64,000 nucleotides of DNA from Epiperipatus broadwayi (lineage: Eukaryota; Onychophora; Udeonychophora; Euonychophora; Peripatidae): the NCBI GenBank assembly GCA_028023455.1, contig JAQFVV010006853.1, forward strand, positions 1-64,000, read 5' to 3'. Shown here in pieces: positions 12,501-23,100 of the stretch (positions within the stretch are counted from its first letter, which is position 1; the number at the start of each line of letters is the position of its first letter). A model generated the notes under the pieces. It did no database searches, was not told the DNA's origin, and saw nothing but the letters and a program-made list of their open reading frames with translations. Both the position numbers and the translations under genes were made by a program.

Positions 12501-15090
12501 TAAATATATTAATTAAATAAATATATGTTCGCCGCTACTCTTAAATCTTACTTTAGACTCTTGCATTGCAAAGGTGTAAATTCCCCAAGGCATGCATTAG
12601 AAATACTTACTCGAGAATTTTAGGTAGCTAGATTACGCCTTCAAATAAGTGAATTTCTTTTTAAACATTACAGTGTCGCAAATCCTGCTACTGAAGCTTT
12701 AAATCCACAAAATATTATTAGTAAATGTTTGTTTTATTAAAATGTATTAATAAATAATTTTAAACTATATGTCTGCAGTTACGTTTCATTTATTCGATAC
12801 CCATTCTATATAATATTTCCTTGATTATGTAAATATAAATGTTTAATTAATATTAGTTTGATTAATGGTTAACTCGAGAATAAAATCATGAATCTCTTGC
12901 ATATCCTGACCACTGTGCCTAAGGAAATATTTACTAATGTTGCATCAGATGCGTTGTTTTGTGGATTGTAGTGTGGAACCGATAAACTATGTTCGAACTC
13001 AGTACCACGGGTGGCTTCGCTACTCGATGGTGCTGCTGTTCTGTATGGTGGTCAAATTCTGCACTATGTTTACGAGTCACATGTTTTCTGACTGTTACAA
13101 TATACATATATATATTGTTATGCATATTGTTTTCTAAAATTGTTGTTATTAAAAAGAATTCAAAAAAATAAAACAAAATTCTAAAGAGAGTGATAATTTA
13201 TCAGCTTCTGTTTTTATGACCATACTAAATCATGTATATATGGTTTTGATCTCAATTATAATAACGTAAAAATATTGCAAACTGAAAGAAATAATAATAA
13301 TAAAAAATCAAGGAAGCTATATTAATATACAAATACAAGCAAAACTTAATCAATGGGCAGGCAAACGTTAAGATCACGGAATTATGGGAAAGTTGACCTT
13401 CCAAAGTATTAGTTGACAAAAATTACAAAGTAAGTTGAAAGCGCTCCTAAGTGATGTTTATATTTTTTGTTCTTTTAAACAAATTTTAATTACTGTATTT
13501 TTTAATATTTATTTATAAGATTACGTGTATATATATATATTAAGTTGTGGATGTGTGTATTTTTGTACTCACTATTACTTCATTATTTAACCAAGTTATA
13601 AGATATTATTTAAATTCCAAATTCTGAATTCTGAATTATGGTAATATATGACTCACGTGACCACTTATAAAATATATCTGTTGTATATTATCTTATATCT
13701 CAGTTGAAAAATACGCTAGTAGAAAATGTTTTATTAAATGGTTTTATTCTCAATATTAAAATATAATTTATATACTTTAATAAAACTTTGCATTATGCAA
13801 TTAATAGAAATATCATATGATCTTCTTTGTATATTTATATTACTTCTTTTTTTTTTCTTTTTTTTTTAAAAAAAAAGGCAATTTAGTCGTGGATTGTTAT
13901 TTTTTGTCAGAATTTAAAACAATTCTGACAATAATCCACAGAAAATTTTCTTTGTTAGAATTGAGATCTACGATTTTAAAAATGCTGAAAAAGTCTTTCT
14001 TCAGTAGAAAATATAAATTTTCAGTTTTGTTTTGATTTTTCTCATTTATTTTATTTTCAAGTCTCTTGTGTTGATATTTTTGACTTATCTATATCTATGT
14101 TTTGAAACAAAATATATACTTTCATATTTTGAAATTTTCTATATTTATTTTTGTTAGTTGAAGCTATTATAATGTGTTATCACTTGCAGCGCCTTTAGCC
14201 TAGTTTTGTTAAATAACATCTATTAATCATGTGATAACTATTGCAATCCAACCAAAACATCACTATAATAGTAATATTAATTTTGCACAAATGAATTCTA
14301 GGCAAGATATCTTTTATCTCCATTGTTTTGAAAAATCTTCATTTTAATATATTTACATGACACTTCGACTTATTAAAATGACTTTAATATTTTAGACAAT
14401 ATTGTTATTATATATTAATTAATCCCTCTAAATAATTGAAATTATTAATATTTTTGATTCAGTTATATATTTTAATTTTATATTATAATTAAAAATATCT
14501 AACTATAAATATCAATACTTGATTTTCTCAAATTACATGGGGGGGGGTTGTTTACATATTTATAAATTGTCTTGATCTAGTTGTTTAATAAATAGGGAAG
14601 ATTGAATGATTACAATCTTAAAAAAAATACATTAAAGAGTAATTTGAAAAAGTTTCACAATATAGTGGGTACACATCTGTATGTTCTGGCGACAATATCA
14701 CCTTAGATTCCGATTAGAACTTGATTATTTTCTTTAAATAGATGAAAAATGTTAAGGAAATTATATTTTTTTTTAGATATCAATTCATAGAAAAACTCAC
14801 TTAATTATGCAATTTTGCATCAGTAAATTGTTGTCTCTTATTCTTAAATAAAGATTAAGAACGAAAAGTGAAAACAAAATAGATAATCATGTTGAGTATT
14901 CTTTCTTCCTTTACTTATGTTTGTGTGAGGATGTTAGGAAATAAGATCTGCAGTCTCTACTGAAATCTGCTGTTTGCCTCAAACTTATGATGTGCAGTAT
15001 CAATATTTGGAAAAACAATTATGAATTAATTAAAAAAAGCCTAAAATAATTACATCAATAAAATTTAATAAATTAAAGTCAATATGTTTA
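12501..15090. other. Non-coding sequence with one GC-richer patch
   Basis: Mostly AT-rich with nothing specific. The patch at 12930-13090 is less AT-rich and is open in two frames on the plus strand and one on the minus strand, but none resembles a known protein and the three overlap. A T-run followed by an A-run lies at 13846-13877, and there is a G9 run near 14540. Confidence 0.45.
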
Positions 15091-15097
15091 CCTGAAT

Positions 15098-15670
15098 GTT
15101 TGTGATGATGGTGTTTTAGTTGTATTTATATATTAGACTATTTCCATCATCTAATATGAGTATTGAATGACTATAGAAAAAAATTAACTTTATTTGAATA
15201 TTCCAAATACATTCAACTGTTAGCTATAGCACATCAAACAGGTTAGTATATGCACAATGTTTTGAGAGGCATTATTCTACCCTCTTCTTCATATTTTGCT
15301 GGCCTGACCAATGACAGTATTAGCATGGGAATCAAACCTAGATTCTTAGATTCTTGAGTTATTGACTCTTGACTTTGGAAAGATAGCTCATTGGTTAGAG
15401 TGTTATCTTAAAATTTAATACTCAAGAATCTAAGGATTCAGGTTTAATTCCCATTGACTACTGTCACTGGTCAGGCGATCAACACCTGAAGAAGAGGGGA
15501 GAATAATATCTCCCCAAACATTGTGCATATAATAAACTGTTTGATGTGCTACTATTAAGAGTTGAATGTATTTGGAATATTCAAGTAAAGTTAATTATTT
15601 CTAAAGACATTTAATACTCATATTAGATGATGGAAATAGTCCAATATATAAATACAATACCAATATATCT
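15098..15670. mobile_element. tRNA-cored foldback element, copy 1
   Basis: Arms of about 250 bp (15098-15345 and 15460-15665) are inverted copies of each other. Outer ends share ACTATTTCCATCATCTAATA and its complement; inner parts share CAAATACATTCAACTGTTA, GCACAATGTTT and GGCCTGACCAATGACAG in inverted form. The central part holds a tRNA-like pol III promoter: box A-like TAGCTCATTGG (15384-15394) and box B-like GGTTTAATTCC (15441-15451). It shares architecture and sequence with 42758-43353 and 38406-38829. Flanks share only CAATAT, so a TSD is uncertain here. Confidence 0.85.
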
Positions 15671-16250
15671 TCATATTCAAGAAACTATTTAAAATATCAA
15701 ATAATTACACTTTGATTTATAAATGCAAAACTTATTGCACTCACAACATTGACATTTCCTTTTTTTAGATAAATATATTGCTGACTATTATTAATCATTT
15801 ATTAAACTAAAGATTATCTTAGCCTAGTCATAAATTTTATATATTTATGGCATATAAATTGATTTTAATTTTTATCATAGTACTATTTCTTATACTACTT
15901 CAAAATATTAAAAAAAAGAAAAAAGAAATTAGTGGCTGATATATGTTTAATTAGAGGGGGTTTGAACTCAGACTTTTGAGTTCTATTTACTTATCCACTT
16001 CATCTTATACAAACAATACACTGTAACTAGTCGGGTTTAAACCCTAGTTACAAGGTAGAAAGGCGCACACATATGTTATATAGTTTTAAAATTAGTTTCA
16101 TATAATTTTGATTTTATTTCGTTTTAGTATTTATTTTGTTAGTGGGAGAAAATGTTTAAGATTTTATTTAAGTAAGAAAAGAGGGGGTGGGGGGGGAATT
16201 TGCGTTTTGTTTTTGTAAAAGTGGTATATGTATGTATTTGCGGTGTGGAT
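15671..16250. other. AT-rich non-coding sequence upstream of a promoter-like region
   Basis: No gene is visible. A small inverted pair, CTAGTCGGGTTTAAACCCTAG, lies near 16028-16048. A G-rich run occurs near 16182-16197. Confidence 0.45.
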
Positions 16251-16641
16251 AGACAATTTTAGAAACGAGCGTATGAATACATTTTGGATCCAAGATAAGA
16301 GATTATTGTAAGAAAAAGAAAAAAAAGAAATATATTAAACATCGAAAATCTTATCTGGGGAATTTGAATGAAAATTAAAAAGAAGGTTGAAGTAAAAAGT
16401 TTCTGGAATGTTAATTGCCAAAATGTCCGAAGGTGCGAAAAGTTCTTTCTGCTTATTAGCTTAACTGGCCATCTATACCACGTGGTGGGGAAGAAGGGGA
16501 CGGACTGTGTTTGCGAAAACAAAAGAAAAAGAAAAAGTGACAGGGAGAGTGAGATGTAGTTTTTTTTTTTTAAACTAGTGTCAGATTATTTTTGGTCTTC
16601 AAAGAGGAAAGAAAAAAAGAAGAAATATTTTCATTTTTTTT

Positions 16642-16650
16642 TATATATAT
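16642..16650 (+). promoter_or_regulatory. TATA-box-like element before a possible first exon
   Basis: TATATATAT sits 20-30 bp ahead of the point where the sequence changes from AT-rich to a balanced, CpG-containing segment (from about 16665). Spacing suits a start site near 16670-16680. TA runs are common in this window, so position is the only support. Confidence 0.3.
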
Positions 16651-16664
16651 TGAAGAAGAATAGC

Positions 16665-16920
16665 TAAGGCTACGGCCGAATATGAGTACAGTGGGGTAAA
16701 GGCTTAAGCGTGCTGGGATTTCTGGACCTTGCCCCGAAGAGGCCATGCAGCAGTGACCGGAGAACATCGACCGGAGACCTATCAACTTTTCGCAAGGGAA
16801 TCGATCCGACTCGGAATGAACTGAAGCGTGATGAACTGTCTCGTACGTTTTGCTTCGGATTTCATGTGTTTTTCTTCTTATTTTGATATCCCCGGGGATC
16901 ACATCGGACAAAAATTGCAG
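16665..16920 (+). other. Candidate first exon of a host gene with splice donor
   Basis: This 255-bp segment is sharply less AT-rich than its neighbours and contains many CpG dinucleotides (TACGGCCG, ATCGACCG, TCGATCCGACTCGG, TCGTACG, CATCGG). It ends in TTGCAG|GTAATA, a reasonable splice donor at 16920/16921. Short upstream ATGs stop quickly, but an ATG at 16831 stays open for exactly 30 codons (MNCLVRFASD...GQKLQ) and reaches the donor in phase 0. I do not recognise that peptide. It could be the start of a coding region or chance, since 30 open codons are not rare. A minus-strand open frame across the same segment looks like a shadow. Confidence 0.4.
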
Positions 16921-18334
16921 GTAATATGAACTTAAGATATTTTATTTTCCAAATATTATTACGTTTTCTGAAACCCTCAAGGAGAACGAACCAAGGCAAG
17001 AGACTTATATTTTTTTTTAAGATAAGGCCATTTTGAATACAGCTGATTAGATTTTATCTGTGTATACGTTCGTTTTTCTTATTCTATTGAAAATCCACAC
17101 AGAATACATATATAGGTTTTATTGGGTTATGTAAATGTTAAATGGTGCGGGAAATATATTTTTATTAAAAGCAGAAAATATTATAATAAAAGATATGTTA
17201 TATTAAGGTATATTGCATGTGTGTGTGTTATTATTTGACTCATGGAATATAGTTCATAAATTTAGACGATTGATCCGAGTTTCGTTGTTGGTTGCATAGA
17301 GTTTCTCCCGTACATTTTTCCTACGGTTTATTAGCCACCCGCCCTGAGTACTGAGCTAGTGGAGAGGCCCTATTACTATCGTATTCTTCTCTTCCAGCAT
17401 AATACTTATGTAAAAAGTAAGTTTGGCGCTTGGAGTCAATGATTGACGTCCATAAATATGCTGTGAGAGAAATACGAATTTTCTTATCACTATTTGGCTT
17501 CATAAAGAAAAAAATAGATATTTTTTTTATTTAAGATAAGAACAAGTAAGTATACGGTAAACGAGTACACCCGTTACAACACATTACCACATACATGCAA
17601 AAAATAGATATAATTAGCTTAAAGTATAGATACTGTACATATATTTAAATATGATATATGTTTAGTATATACTATGTAGAAGCAAGTAATTATATTTTTT
17701 CTCTTTTTTCTTTTAGTCTAGCATCTTGATACAGTTAATTAATTTAAAGTATTGAGTATATGCATCTATTATTCAAATTAAAGTGAATAGAATAATTTAT
17801 CAGTTTATGTAAAATACTTTATCATTTGATACCTGGTAAAATGAAAATACAAAAAATATTTTTTTTAATATTTAGCTTTATTAGTACCTAGCATGCCTTC
17901 AATATATTTTTATTATATCATATTCACAGTATAAATATGATATAGTGAAAATATGTTGAACGTCTGCTAGGCAATAATGAAGCTAAATAATTGAAAAATA
18001 AAACTATATTTCTCTGAGTGTTTTCATTTTACCAAATATCACATTGGCTTAGAAAAGAAGAAAATTAGGAACAATTTACCATTTGATAAAATTATGTTTA
18101 TTTAATAGCAGAAGTAGTATTAAAATATATATAAAAAAAATCATTATTAGAGATGCAGTGGCATGTTTTGTTTTAAATACATTTAGTTGAAAATTAAAAA
18201 AAAAATATTGCAAACTGTTAATTAATTCTCTCTCTCAAAAAGAAGCATCATCTTGGTTTAATTGGATGGAAATATCAAATACTCATTTATCCACTATAGT
18301 GTTGTCTCATAAACTATCCATAAATGTCCCATAT
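16921..18334. other. Non-coding, possibly the first intron; one GC-richer patch
   Basis: If the exon ending at 16920 is real, this is intron sequence. The patch 17260-17480 is less AT-rich and carries a polypyrimidine-AG acceptor-like site (TCTTCTCTTCCAG, ending 17397) and a GTAAGT donor-like site (17417) only 19 bp apart. The rest is AT-rich and featureless. Confidence 0.4.
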
Positions 18335-18923
18335 CAGTGGTGTACAACCATTTTACACTTGTAACCCCATTATCAGATTGAAATTTTACATGACCCATTG
18401 TATATTGTCATTTTACACATACAAATATTTATTTTTATATTTCAGTACATAGGATTGGATATAAGATCATTGGAAAAACTGTGTATTAACAAAAAAGGTA
18501 TAATAATACTTAATTATTAATAGATGTGTTGATATGTAGCAATTACATCTTGTGTAGCCTGTTTAGAAAATGTGTACATTCAAGAATGTACTTACCATGT
18601 ATCAATATTAGTAGGATACTATCACAAAAAGCAAAACTCTGGGAGTGAACAAGAGAAATGAAAGCAATATAAGTGAAGTGTCATTAAGATGTGCCATTTA
18701 TACAAAGTGGTTTGGAATATAAAGAAGGAAGTGTTTAAACCCAAAAGTGGTTAGACACACAATAATGAGTTGAACAGTGTTTATGCATCTTTTAATAGTG
18801 TTTAGATTTTTGTTTTTATTTAAAAGTTTATTATCTAACATGAGAACTTCTCAAATTTTTCACAACCCTTAACAATTTGTGTGACCCCATGAGGGGTCGC
18901 GACTCACAGGTTGCACATTGCTG
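18335..18923. mobile_element. Non-autonomous hAT transposon
   Basis: The ends are CAGTGGTGTACAACC (18335) and, as the complement of the right end, CAGCAATGTGCAACC (18923). The CAGnnnTGnnCAACC form and the following GAGTCGCGACCCC on the right are typical of hAT (Charlie/Ac-like) termini. The interior (about 560 bp) has no open frame of note, so this is an internally deleted, non-autonomous copy. The eight bases on each side do not match, so the TSD has decayed or the left end is slightly misplaced. Confidence 0.75.
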
Positions 18924-20229
18924 TACTGTGTCATTACTTTTTACTTTAATTTATTTAATAATGTCTAACAAATGCAGTATTTCTGTTTCTCATATATCAC
19001 TAAATAAATAAATAATCTAATAGTTTATAGCTTGGAAAGTCAAAGAAGTTTAAGCAGTAGTAGGGATGGAACCAGTCTGCATTCTATGGATAAATCTTTA
19101 TATATCCAGATTCCACAACTCTATCACTACATCAAAGCAAAAAAGCACATATATCTTTCGAATGTACTTACAAATGTTACGCAATTTTCATAAAAAAATA
19201 ATACACTCATTTGATTTTTAAAAATATTGATTATTGCATTATTTTTTATTATCAATATATCAGCTATAAACCATCTCTTTTTATTTATTATATATAATTT
19301 TAAACTCTTTTCTTGACATGCAAACTTTAAAATGCTTGAACACAAAGAAATTAACATCAAATAAATTTTATTAATAAATACATTAATTAATAATCTATAT
19401 TTTTTGTTTTATTTAATTATTGCGTAAATTATTCTTATGAAGTAAGTTTTTGTTTAGGTTAATTAAAAAAGTAATAACACTTTGTCTTTTATTAATTTTC
19501 AAGTTGACTGATCGTAATAATTACAAGACAGAATTAATATATATATATTTAAAAAAGAAAAAATAATAATTAAAAAGCAAATAATCGAATAAACTGTTAT
19601 CCAAAAACTTAAGTGGTATTTGAATATCAAAAGTGACAATAAATCTTTAATTTAAGGACTTTTAGTTCTTTATCTATGTAAAGTAAAAATAATCAATGGA
19701 GTTAAAATATAAAAGTTTATTCAATGTGATTTTTTTTCTAAAAATGATCTTGACATTAACTAAATATCGGCTGCTTTTATACTATGAAAGTTAGAGTTTA
19801 GAATCGATGATCTGGGATCCGAATCCTGCTGAGGGAACTTGGGAAATATTTCTTTTAGTAAATAGTATTGTAGTTAAATTTTTAAAGAAAAAGTAATCCG
19901 TATTATAATAAGACTTTCTTAATGTATGTATATATAAAGCAAAAGATTCTCTAAGTTGATACTTACACCACTGCTGTGTCACAGACAAGCTAATTATTAT
20001 TTCTCTCTGATATTTATCCAATTTTTTATGTAAATAGTTATCCAAATATTATTACAAGGAGAATAAAAATCTGATATGAATTCCGGAAGAGGGGGGGGGG
20101 AATGAATATAACAGTAATTTCAAAAATACAATTGCATCTCATCATTAGATCTGACTTCAGCATTGATTGTGAAATTGATATTGTTTACTGTTTTTGTACA
20201 CTATAAAATAAAAATATTTATGACTTTAA
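18924..20229. other. AT-rich non-coding sequence
   Basis: No gene is supported. The minus-strand open frames here (19127-19360, 19791-20045) have no recognisable motifs and AT-driven composition. A G10 run lies near 20091. Confidence 0.5.
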
Positions 20230-21737
20230 TTCAGTCTCTCTGAATAATATCTTCCAAAAAATTTCCATATTTCAACCACCTAACTAACTTATGGTCTTTT
20301 TCTGGGTCTTTAACAATCTCTTGAGATCCAATTTAAAACTTCAATTGTTCACCCAATATTATCCCTTCTAGACATATATCTAAACCAATTTTCCCCACTT
20401 TCTTAATTCTTTCAATGTTAATAATGACATGCTTCTTTTCTCAAATATTTCACTTCAATCATTTCTTGTTATTTTAAACATACATCATTCCATACTTTAT
20501 TAAATAATCTGAAGCCTTTGCATTGCTCTTTTGTCAAGTGTCCATGTCTCATATTCATAAATAAAAACTAATAAAACAAAGCAGTGAAATTCTTTTCTTT
20601 TAACATATAACCATACTTATTTTTAATATTAGATTACTTTTACCAAACGCACTTCACCCAGGTTTGATTTTATGATTATTGTTAAACATTATGCTTCTCT
20701 ATGCATTAATATTTTGTCAAAGGTATTAGTAGTTATTAATTGCTTTCATTCATGACTATATCAGTCCTTATTCTCTTCATCCTAAAAAAAAAAAACATGA
20801 TCATTACTTTAGGGTTTTTAATATCTATCTTCAGTTTTACTTACTTAAAAATTTATTTTATAACTTTTGCAATATTGTTTAAAGCTCCAAAGCATTATTT
20901 ACAATCACAATCACATCAACATTAAAATATACGTCAGTTTTCCATCAATTCACAAAATACTTGACTAAAACTGCTATAAAAAGTTTTGGACATATGGCAG
21001 CACTCTAACATATACACTTATATCAATACTAGTTAGGCTGTATGACATCACTCTGATACATATTTTTATTAATAATTCAAATTATCATCTTATAATTTAA
21101 TTGGTGTTGTTGAATTTTGGTAAATATTTTTTTTAGAATATGATAATACCTCGGTTCTATACTTTGATTGTTCAAACATTGATCACAATAAATGTGCTGT
21201 GAAAATAATAAACTTTTTTTCATTGTCTGGAAATTAAAAATATAAAGGGTATTTCTATTCTATGGTCATTTCTAAAATCTTTTCTCAACACTTAGATATG
21301 AACCATAGTTGTAGAATTAAATTATAACCAGCTTATCCTTTCTATTGGGTAAAATCCAAATTTTGCTATAGGGGAATTGTAATTATTTTGTAAATATATA
21401 CATTTATAAAATACTGGTAGCTCTGTAATATATAATATTTTTATTATCTTTCTTAAATATCAATATTACTACTACATTCTTCCTATCATTGGGTATAACA
21501 TTATTATTTCAATATTTTTGATTGCTTTGCCAACAGTTTTTTTTATTTTTTCAAATGCATCTAATAAGATATCAATATTAATTCCATTATTTCCTAAAGC
21601 TTTTTTCTGCTTTCTAAATTTATTTGCATGCCTTATCAAAATGCTTTGCAATTCTGAAAATATATAATTTTAATAGTTATTTTTTCTTGTTTGTCTCCTT
21701 TACTTTCTTTGAATTTCTTCATATATTCATGTATATT

Positions 21738-21972
21738 GCTTATAATAACTTTTCTCATATACAATTTAATGCAAAAAATATTGTAACAAAACTTTTTTAT
21801 TTTCCATGATAGTTTCTACTGTCCAGAAGTCTTCATCAGAGTTTCTCAAATTTCCTCTATCATTTAAAAGGTAGAGAAAATTTGAGAAGCCCTGATGAAA
21901 CTGTCAGGAAAATAATAAAGTTTTATTTAAAAATTGTTTGCATTAAACTGTATATGAGAGAAGTTATAAGTA
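21738..21972. mobile_element. Foldback element inserted in the LINE
   Basis: Two inverted arms of about 115 bp (21738-21860 and 21872-21972) share CTTATAA-ACTTTTCTCATAT, TTTAATGCAAA, AACAAAACTTT and AGAGTTTCTCAAATTT with their complements. The loop is only about 10 bp. It splits the LINE between its pre-RT and RT blocks, so it is younger than the LINE. Confidence 0.8.
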
Positions 21973-22172
21973 ATATATATATATATATGAAAAACAAAAC
22001 AAGTTTTATATACGTAAAAATCTGCTATCGCTTGTATTAATGATCAATAGATGGAGCTTTACCAAGACCTCCAAACAAGCGTATTTGTTTACATAAACGT
22101 CAGAGTCAATATTCACTGTCTCTTTCATTTTACTCCACCCTCAGATCAGCTGATTTCAAGCTGATTTGCTCT
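21972..22172. repeat. TA tract plus truncated copy of the 415-bp monomer
   Basis: A TA run (21972-21988) joins GAAAAACAAAACAAG, after which monomer landmarks follow in order: CTGCTATC, AGATGGAGCTTTACC, ACAAGCG, TTTGTTTACATAAACG, TCTCTTTCATTT and CAGATCAGCTGATTTCAAGC, ending at GCTCT. The copy is clearly diverged from 7695-8872. The TA junction is at the same monomer position as at 8870. Confidence 0.88.
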
Positions 22173-23100
22173 GTTCTTTATTACTATATAATTCTTTCTA
22201 AAAAGCTCTTCCATATATTTTATGACATCATCCGTCTTTTTAAAAATAATTACATTTTCTTATTAATGCTAAGATAACTTTTTATTAATACCAAGATATC
22301 TTGTATTTTTGAATCTTTATTTTTTATTATAACTTTCCTTACCAATTCATAATCATGTTCTCTTATATTATTATTAATTGTTTTATACCTTTTTACAGAA
22401 CTCAAGTTAATTGCTTTTAAAATATTTACATATTGCTTTTTTTCTTCATTTGCACTAGTTATTTTTGTTGTTGTTCTTAATAAAATATCATTTATTGGTC
22501 CCAGCTTAAATTTGAACTTCAAATTCAGCAAATATTTTAAAATCATTAAAAATATTTAATTTAAATTTACATTAGGAATATCATCTGTTAACACTGTCTC
22601 TATTATAGTTTTCATCTCTAGTTTTGCATTAATAATGTGTTTTACATCTCATTAATCTATAATCATTTTCTGTGTTGAATATAATCCAATTTTTATAACC
22701 TCAGTTGATATTTCTAAGAAGAAATTCATTATATACAAATTTCTTTTTTTTTGAAAATTTCCCATATGTGTGTCCCCTCTCATTTTTTCACACAATAACC
22801 AAATTTATTAATGACCCTTTTATCTTTTAAGTGCTTCATATTTTGTATTAAATCTCTCATGACAATTTAAATTTTATTTAGTGTAATCATACGCATTTTA
22901 TACAAGTGTGTAAAAGTCATCTAACTTCTTTAAAACACTGACATTTTCTTAGTCATAAAACTGAATAGTCTCTATTTGATACCTTTCATTAAAATAAATA
23001 ACTTATTTTCCCACTCTGTCTGATATATCATTAATCTCCATATTATTATTTCATAATTTTTGCCTTTATCCTAAAATATGTCAACTATTAAAATCAATTG

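Larger units (their letters stand above)
20230..23100 (-). pseudogene. Degenerate LINE retrotransposon (endonuclease + reverse transcriptase ORF2)
   Basis: On the minus strand, scattered blocks match the order of a LINE ORF2. An endonuclease-like part lies near 22700-22800 (ERGD...KKRNLYIMN). A linker frame lies at 22250-22546. A pre-RT segment ending KYMEELF lies near 22200. RT entry lies at about 21440-21600 (GNNGINIDILLDAFEKI; then IPND, VVVILIFKKDNKN and YRA, matching the usual IPxxWK...PIFKKGDK...YRPIS). A possible decayed YADD box (FNVDVIVI) lies near 20910-20930. The C-terminal YEYETWTL-like block lies near 20545-20570 and a final RRD...RPRKRP tail near 20290-20380. Many stops and frameshifts show it is dead. 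Younger elements interrupt it at 21738-22172. LINE identity is firm from several ordered motifs; the clade is not determined. Confidence 0.8.

Noticed and set aside
12934-13176. Overlapping open frames on both strands in a GC-richer patch
   Set aside because: Three mutually exclusive frames, none with family features; the patch itself is noted, but no gene is called.
16570-16911. Minus-strand open frame of 113 residues across the candidate first exon
   Set aside because: Composition follows the GC-richer island; no recognisable domain. The splice donor and CpG pattern favour the plus strand.
21820-21915. CTGATGA...GAAA words suggesting a hammerhead ribozyme in the foldback at 21.8 kb
   Set aside because: The bases between the two core words cannot form a proper stem II (in one arm only CTG-T-CAG with a one-base loop), and no stem III or cleavage site is evident.
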